Source: Prostheceraeus crozeri (Eukaryota; Platyhelminthes; Polycladida; Euryleptidae). From it: DNA of 64,000 nt. The stretch's first letter is position 1; the number at the start of each line of letters is the position of its first letter. The position numbers and the translations under genes are program-made. Positions 57,838-64,000 of this stretch are shown in pieces. The DNA lies in NCBI GenBank assembly GCA_907163375.1, contig CAJQUW010006148.1, positions 124,001 to 188,000 of the forward strand. Direction: 5' to 3'. The notes below the pieces were generated by a model that had not been told where the DNA came from, ran no database searches, and was given only the letters and a program-made list of their open reading frames with translations.

Positions 57838-59030
57838 AATGCGTGTTTACAGATGAAACTTTATTGCTGACACTTTATTGCTGCCACCTGCAATCAGATT
57901 GCAGAGGCCGTTTACACTTGACACTAAGAAGTTGCTGACACTCGAGGAAAAATTGCTACTGACACTTTATCGATCTATGATGAATCAGAAAAGTGCGGGA
58001 GATTGCAGGAGCGTTTACACTTGACACTTTTAGTCGACACTTATTTCTTCACGATGTCATCGAGAGAATGGATGGCTGCAGCAGCTACAGCATACATTTT
58101 AACGAGAAAAGAATGCGTTAACAGCGAATGTGGGTTCGTGATTGGATTATGAGAGAGCAGCTTGGACTTTGCAATACGATTATGCTCGAATTGCGAGATC
58201 AGGATCCGTACCAGGTAGCAATTTTTTTGAGAATGTGCGCTACCAACTTTGAAGATCTTGACGTTACCGTCCTTGTTCATTCAATTTTCGTTTGCGGCAT
58301 TTAACTGTCAGTCATTGATACAACCAGCAATCATCGCTTTACTAACTTTTACTGAATGCTGTATAAATTTGTCGATGTAACAACCAAACAATCAAAGATT
58401 CATTTTATTCGAGAAAGATGAGTCCCACCAGCTGATGCTTTTATCTATTAGACAGTTGCCAAGCGGCCTTGCACCGATACACGACTGCTAATTCGATGAT
58501 TAAATTCCCATGCAAAAGCAAACAGATGTAGATCATGTCTTGTGGTGAGATATTCCAGATCAAACAATGCTAGATGCTCCCATGCAGGTGGAGCTTCTTG
58601 TACAAGGATATTCAGGAAAAACAATTCTGTCCTAGCAAAATGAAGCTGAAATTGATGTAAACTGTAAACACAAAGGTACGCAGTAGCAATGCAGAAAGGA
58701 TGTATGTTGGTGAATTATGTATATTAGCACATCATTACTAATTTAATGGCTGGTGATAATGAAAATAGCAAGAACAAATCCAACCTCCAAGAAATCAAGT
58801 GTTCCGATCACGGCCGTATGAGTGTCAGTAAAAGTGTCAGCCAAAAGTGGCACTTGTGGCAGACACCTTTCAGAAAGTGTCAGGAGCCGTTTACACGTGC
58901 AATACTTTCACTGACACTCGGTTGCAGCAACTTCTAAAAATGTCAGCAATCTAGTGTCAGACGAGAGTGTTAGTAGCGTTTACACGTGCAATTCAGGTGG
59001 CAGCAATAAAGTTTCATGTGTAAACGCACC
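57838..59030. mobile_element. Internally deleted Harbinger-type element
   Basis: Ends GCGTGTTTACAGATGAAACT (left, from 57841) and GGTGCGTTTACACATGAAAC (right, reverse complement), both continuing into TTTATTGCTG. Subterminal zones on both sides repeat CGTTTACAC(T/G)TG and GTGTCAG/TGACAC words. Inside lies a remnant of a PIF/Harbinger transposase N-terminus (58131-58301). TTA follows the right end (59031-59033), but no equal word precedes the left end. So a derived, non-autonomous copy of about 1.2 kb. Confidence 0.7.
58131..58304 (+). pseudogene. Harbinger transposase N-terminal remnant
   Basis: A 57-codon forward frame beginning with tryptophan: WVRDWIMREQLGLCNTIMLE, LRDQDPYQVAIFLRMCATNF and EDLDVTV. 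It matches the family pattern W-V-x2-W/N-x3-R-x2-G...L...E-L-x3-D-x3-F-x-N-F-x-R-M (compare RRWYVRPLN and FEYFRMSKERFDELL in the element at 10970). A few upstream residues (ATAYILTRKECVNS) are in another frame. The catalytic domain has been deleted. Confidence 0.65.
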
Positions 59031-59074
59031 TTAAGTATATTAGGTAGTGTCGACTCAAAAAAGCATCTGTATAC

Positions 59075-59730
59075 AGTGAAAATTTTTACTTGAAAATATT
59101 CAGTATTTTGCGGAGATTACTTTCCTGTGGTTCAAAAAATTATTTGTGCAGTAATAAAAAGGCTAAATTTTTGCAAGTGATTCATGTATTTATGTGCTGT
59201 TGACATGAACAGAATTTATGAGTAGTATGAAACATGTTGGATATTAAAAAGGAATGAGTATTTGTTAAGAGGCATGATTTTATGGTTCACTGAATTAATA
59301 TTTCATTAATCTTTACATCTTTTAAAGTCAATTGTGATCATTGTCTTTGATTATGTTATTTTTCTCTTCCAGTGGCAGGTAGCTTGTGATTTGATCACGC
59401 TCAAGAAAATACTCTTACTGAGAAGGTTGAGTTTGACCATTAAAGTAATAGCAACCTTCGAATTGCTAATTTAAAAACGGCACCTCTCCAAGGCTGTCGT
59501 GACACGAAGGATCTGTAATATACTAGTATTCCCTCTGTATTGCCATCACAATTAGTCAAATCCGTGGTAATTTCTTCAAAATTGTAAAAATTTGCATATC
59601 TGACATTTGGCATCAATACTCATTTAACAAAATCAAGTTCATTTAATAAAATCGAAAATGTGTTCACATTGGGTAGCTAATTAATGCTGAGTTGCTACTC
59701 TACCTAATGTGCTTACTCTATGAAGAAACT
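59075..59730 (+). repeat. Diverged dispersed repeat, copy 2
   Basis: Collinear with 41790-42440: CTGTGGTTCA, TGATTTTATGGTTCA, TCTTTGATTATGTTATTTTT, GTGGCAGGTAG, CGAATTGCTAATTT, CACGAAGGATCTGTAA and CACATTGGGTAGCTAATTAA. Begins about 45 bp beyond the Harbinger-type element. Confidence 0.65.
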
Positions 59731-60363
59731 TTCTTATGAAACATTCAAAACAATATATTCACCGTTAATAACACATGCGATATTTGCAGATACACTTTAC
59801 AGTAATGTATTATGTTTTATCGGTTCAGTTCTGCATATTAGGGCATTTTACCTTCGAATTATTCAAAATTCCATTTGATAAGATACTTGTCTGCATGTCA
59901 TAATACTGAACGTGTCTGCTCATTATGCCTCATCTATTGATGCACCCATTTCATTTGATACCTTATAAAGAGGAAAAACACCTCGAAGCTACTTTATAAA
60001 AAGTAACTCGATTTATCTCGCTAGAGCTCATCAATAAAACATCAAAGCGAAGGACATGCAAAGTGACATTTAGAAGTATTGGAGAAGTTTATTCACGAAT
60101 ATGGAATACGGTTCATGACTATCAAAACTGATGTACGATCATTCGAGATTGTAATCAAAGAAAATGACAAACTTAAGTATTATAATGTTAATGAAAAACA
60201 TGATATTACAACAAAAATAGAAGAAACGTGGAAAAAAGCAGCATGAAAAATAGCAAAATAATCAAAGGCATAAAAGTTAGTTCACTAACATATCTTTAGT
60301 ACGAAACAAATGGGGTTTCAAAAAATACAAATTGACATTTTAGACTAATGAATTCAGCACCTA

Positions 60364-61734
60364 CGCTGTAAACCAAACTGTGCCCAATATGTGACCGATT
60401 ATGTGCCCGACGCATTTTCGTCTCATCGGTCACATTTGGTCACATATGTGACTTCCATGTGAGCAATGATGAATCATCATAAATCATGCACATACGGCGA
60501 ATACTTGATGAGAATAATTCAAATTGATTTTACGAATACTTTTCGGTATGTTTTGTTCAAGAATATCATTGGTAAGAAGATAATATCACATTGAACTTGG
60601 TTTGATTAAAAAATGTTTTAATGAGGATAATGATTGTGTATTTTAAAAATGTGACACATTCTTCGTCACAAATCGCTCACATTTGGTCACATATCTGACC
60701 GATGATGAATCACCATATATCATGCATATGCGGCGAGTGCTCGATGAGAATAATTCAAATTGATTTTCCGAATACTTTGCGGTGTGTTTTGTTCAAGGAC
60801 ATCACTTGCAAGAAGATGTTATCATATTGAAAACTGTTTTAATCAGGATAATGATTGTGTGATTGAACAATGTGACATGTCTTCGTTTAATCTGCTTGAT
60901 CTTGCCGGAAAGTTGTATCATCGTGTTGTAAGTGAAGTTGTATTATCTTGCCTAGACAGCGTGAAACAGATGAGCTTCATGTCAATGGTCTGCTTGTTTA
61001 TTACATTGAGAATGACAAACTGGGAGAAATTACATAATGACGTCCTATTCCCAAATAGAATCTTCAATCGCAATGTCCTGAGAAGTGAGTCAATGCAAAA
61101 TTGAATCAATGTATAGATGGTTCAATCAAACAATTTTATCGGTAAAAACAGCAATAGATGCTGCCACAGCCATCGATTGTTTCATTGGCGTATAGATAAG
61201 GTGTTTACTACATCAGCTTATCTATTTGTTTTTGAACATCAGGTGGCGGTTGGCGTTGAGCAATACACTGATTAAGACATTCTGACTTAAGCATTGATGG
61301 TTAATTCAAAACTAAATGGAAAGTAGAATATGCATCTAATGATTTGCATTAGATTGTTGTTCTTTCCATAAGTTCCTCAATTGAAAGTATGGTCTTTTCT
61401 TCCCACCAGGAAGTGGAATCATTTAAACCATAATTTCTAGCTCAATTTAATTTAGATGCAGTACTTCTACTCTCCGAAACCTAAACAAGTAGTGGGTTTT
61501 AATCATCACAATAATTGGAAGAAGCGATAGTCAGGAGCGGTCGGGCAGATATTAGTCACATAAAGTCACATATCAGCTGTGTTGCATGTGACCGATTTGG
61601 TCACATAAACTCACATATCTGCCGAGCTGAATGTGACCGATTTGGGCACATTTGGTCACATAAAGGCAGTGGCAAACGTCACATATGTTGGGTACATGAT
61701 CGGTCACATATTGGGCACAGTTACGTTTACAGTG
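60364..61734. mobile_element. Non-autonomous transposon with CACTGTAAAC ends and TCACAT arrays
   Basis: Left end CGCTGTAAACCAAACTGTGC and right end (reverse complement) CACTGTAAACGTAACTGTGC both continue CCAATATGTGACCGAT. Near both ends TCACAT(A/T)TG words are repeated many times (60430-60460, 60660-60700 and 61555-61715). An internal direct duplication of about 240 bp (60426-60667 and 60668-60890) adds to this. A 114-codon frame at 60760-61104 shows no family signal. No transposase; superfamily not assigned. Confidence 0.75.
60426..60890 (+). repeat. Tandem duplication, about 240-bp unit, inside the TCACAT element
   Basis: Both units run CTCACATTTGGTCACAT, GATGAATCA, CATGCA.AT.CGGCGA, GATGAGAATAATTCAAATTG, CGAATACTTT, TTTTGTTCAAG, TGTTTTAAT.AGGATAATGA and TTGTGT. 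Confidence 0.8.
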
Positions 61735-61739
61735 CATAG

Positions 61740-62190
61740 TAATTCAATGTAATTTCCCAAGTTGAATGAAAACTTCATCGATAATTTGTGCATGAACTTC
61801 TGGCATAGTCTGCTAACACGAGAATGGTGCCATGTTTTTTGGTCTCAACTCATAAGAGATTCATTGAATCCAATAATGAGCCACGACCATGAGCGGTCAT
61901 CTTGACCGTTGCTGGGGGAAATAAGCGGTCCAAAATTTATAAAATCAAAATGAATTTACTATCTTTGTGCTTCTTATTATAGAAGAAAGTTATAATCACT
62001 TATTGACGCAATCACTTACAACAGCTTATGTACAGTTTCTTTTCAGCAACACGTTCAACAAACTAGCTTTCTGCAAAATTAGCACTTTTTTATAGCTTTA
62101 CTTCATCAGCAGAGATTCAAACGCTGTTTTAGAGCTGGCTGGGGAGCAACAATATCTCCTATCAGTAGTAATAAAAGGTCCATAATAAAC
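61740..62190. other. No recognisable gene; transition to GC-richer DNA
   Basis: AT-rich to about 62.17 kb, with TGACCG words near 61895-61930. Beyond it poly-C runs begin. Confidence 0.4.
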
Positions 62191-62400
62191 ACAGCGCCCC
62201 CCTCCCCCCCCCTTCTGGAACGACAGAGTGTCGTGGTCGGCCGCCGTGGTGCTTCGGGTCTGACTCCCCCCCCTCTGCAACGACAGAGTGTGAGACTCGG
62301 GTGAGTTGGTCCGACCGCCTGGTTGACGTGGGCGACCGTCTAGGTTGACGTGGGCGACCGTCTAGGTTGACGTGGGCGACCGTCTAGGTTGTCGTGGATG
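62190..62400. repeat. Poly-C duplicate and 22-bp minisatellite
   Basis: Two copies of CCCCCCC(C/T)TCTG.AACGACAGAGTGT (about 62207-62240 and 62265-62293), then 3.5 copies of the 22-bp unit TAGGTTGACGTGGGCGACCG-TC (62319-62396). Confidence 0.9.
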
Positions 62401-62429
62401 GTGAAATGGCTGCCAGATTCGGATTCAGC

Positions 62430-64000
62430 GTGAAATTCTCTATCTGTATGGTGAGTTTCAAGTCAATCGGAGAGAAAAAATTTTCGCTGACGTCCCCCCC
62501 CTCTGGACAGCTCGCTTCGATTTTGGCTTCAAGTGGACGGATTTTGTCGTGCCATAGCTCGTTTGAAAGCTAAGAGTGAGACAAATTCACTGAAAGAATC
62601 GGCTTGTTCCTATCTGTCTTCGTTTAGATGTGAGACGCCATTTAAGATTTTGGGACATTGTCGAAAAACGACAGAGTTAGAATTTGGGACGTTTTGGGCT
62701 CTAGCTTCAAAACGAAGCATCGGATGGGAAAACGGATTTCAGATTTGGAATCAGCGTGCAATTCTCTATCTGTATGGTGAGTTTCAAGTCAATCGGCGAG
62801 AAAAAGTTTCGCTGACGTCCCCCCCCCTCTGGACAGCTCGCTTCGATTTTGGCTTCCAGTGGACGGATTTTGTCGTGCTATAGCTCGTTTGAAAGCTAAG
62901 AGTGAGACAAATTCACTGAAAGAATCGGCTTGTTCCTATCTGTCTTCGTTTAGATGTGAGACGCCATTTAAAATTTTGGGACATTGGCGAAAAACGACAG
63001 AGTTAGAATTTGGGACGTTTTGGGCTCTAGCTTCAAAACGAAGCATCGGATTGGAAAACGGATTTCAGATTTGGAATCAGCGTGAAATTCTCTATCTGTA
63101 TGGTGAGTTTCAAGTCAATCGGCGAGAAAAAATTTTCAACATTTTTCGAAAAAACGACAGAGTTAGAATTTTTGCGATGGCTGCCTACTGTAGAGCCAAA
63201 ACGAAGCATCGGATGGGAAAACGGAGGCCAGATTCGGATTCAGCGTCAAATTCTACATGGAAATGGTGTATTTCCAACTCAATCGGAGAGAAAAAATTTT
63301 CGCTGACGTCCCCCCCCCTCTGGACAGCTTGCTTCGATTTTGGCTTCCAGTGGACGGATTTTGTCGTACCATAGCTCGTTTGAAAGCTAAGAGTGAGACA
63401 AATTCACTGAAAGAATCGGCTTGTTCCTATCTGTCTTCGTTTAGATGTGAGACGCCATTTAAGATTTTGGGACATTGGCGAAAAACGACAGAGTTAGAAT
63501 TTTGGACGTTTTGGGCTCTAGCTTCAAAACGAAGCATCGGATTGGAAAACGGATATCAGATTTGGAATCAGCGTGCAATTCTCTATCTGTATGGTGAGTT
63601 TCATGTCAATCGGAGAGTTTCAAGTCAATCGGAGAGAAAAATTTTCAACATTTTTCGAAAAAACGACAGAGTTAGAATTTTTGCGATGGCTGCCTACTGT
63701 AGAGCCAAAACGAAGCATCGGATGGGAAAACGGAGGCCAGATTCGGATTCAGCGTCAAATTATACATGGAAATGGTGTATTTCCAGCTCAATCGGAGAGA
63801 AAAAATTTTCGCTGACGTCCCCCCCCCCTCTGGACAGCTTGCTTCGATTTTGGCTTCCAGTGGACGGATTTTGTCGTGCCATAGCTCGTTTGAAAGCTAA
63901 TAGTGAGACAAATTCACTGAAAGAATCGGCTTGTTCCTATCTGTCTTCGTTTAGATGTGAGACGCCATTTAAGATTTTGGGACATTGGCAAAAAACGACA
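62430..64000. repeat. Higher-order satellite, continues past the window
   Basis: Successive GCTGACGTCCCCCCC landmarks at 62486, 62811, 63302 and 63811 give repeat lengths of 325, 491 and 509 bp. The short unit is module X (about 177 bp, poly-C to GGGACATTG) plus Y (about 148 bp, AAAACGACAGAGTTAG to GAGAAAAA). Longer units add Z, a diverged cousin of Y with GCGATGGCTGCCTACTGTAG. Copies are above 95% identical by eye. Open frames of 116 and 171 codons run through the modules but reflect repeat composition, not a recognised protein. Confidence 0.92.

Noticed and set aside
60760-61104. 114-codon frame inside the TCACAT element
   Set aside because: Looked at as a possible transposase but shows no DDE or zinc motif; part of it lies in a non-coding tandem duplication.
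62533-63374. Open frames of 116 and 171 codons in the satellite
   Set aside because: They follow the repeat modules, lack any domain signal, and several frames are open at once; best explained by composition and recent amplification.
62190-64000. CRISPR-like array
   Set aside because: Units are 22 bp or more than 300 bp, contiguous without unique spacers, and the genome is eukaryotic; ordinary satellite DNA.

Overview
The window is eukaryotic, AT-rich and gene-poor, most likely from a marine invertebrate. I see no bacterial operon logic and no convincing host protein gene. Instead there is a dense, layered collection of transposable elements of kinds common in marine invertebrates: CR1-like, R2-like and other LINEs, a Penelope-like element, a Ty3-type LTR element, PIF/Harbinger, piggyBac, mariner, Crypton-like and RAG1/Chapaev-like DNA transposons, foldback MITEs and tRNA-type SINEs. 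Frequent TAGGCCTA- and TACATGTA-like words also fit such genomes, but the species cannot be named from the sequence.

Layout. 1-4.2 kb is a stack of retroelement remnants: a CR1-like LINE (+), an R2-group LINE with a restriction-like endonuclease (-), a second LINE tail (-) and two opposed Penelope-like fragments. 7.8-14.2 kb is a broken Ty3/gypsy-type element, interrupted inside its integrase region by a well preserved 2.33-kb PIF/Harbinger transposon (10787-13116, TAA target duplication) that carries both a DDE transposase and a MADF/Myb-like gene. 17-22.6 kb holds an unclassified dispersed repeat (two copies face each other), a GGCCGG-rich patch, a LINE tail and a foldback MITE. 26.08-27.94 kb is a complete-ended but eroded piggyBac element flanked by TTAA.

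29.5-34.3 kb is the most unusual locus. A zinc-finger DDE transposase-like gene resembling the RAG1/Chapaev/N-RAG group lies between two nearly identical 0.87-0.93-kb inverted arms, and each arm carries the 3' part of that gene. The arms end in a CACGGTG heptamer with ACGT outside. A second, looser inverted pair starting CACTG lies about 0.5 kb further out on each side.

34.9-35.8 kb is a LINE endonuclease fragment. 36-47 kb is mostly featureless AT-rich DNA with a diverged repeat that recurs at 59 kb. 47.2-49.7 kb has a mariner helix-turn-helix remnant, a perfect 28-bp palindrome, a Crypton-like tyrosine recombinase remnant and a 150-bp hairpin. 50-51.2 kb is a TCATGA-rich non-autonomous element with a (CAA)n-tailed retroposon inserted in it (11-bp target duplication). 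51.7-55.35 kb is a nearly full-length CR1-group LINE with ORF1 and ORF2, abutting another LINE remnant (to 56.06 kb). 57.8-61.7 kb holds two more non-autonomous transposons, one with a hidden Harbinger transposase N-terminus. From 62.2 kb to the end the sequence becomes GC-richer minisatellite and then a higher-order satellite that runs off the window.

The genes do not work together as a pathway; each transposase or reverse transcriptase acts, or once acted, on its own element's ends. Nested insertions give a relative order: the Harbinger element is younger than the Ty3 element, the (CAA)n retroposon is younger than the TCATGA element, and the RAG1-like inverted arms, nearly identical in their coding part, are among the youngest rearrangements here.
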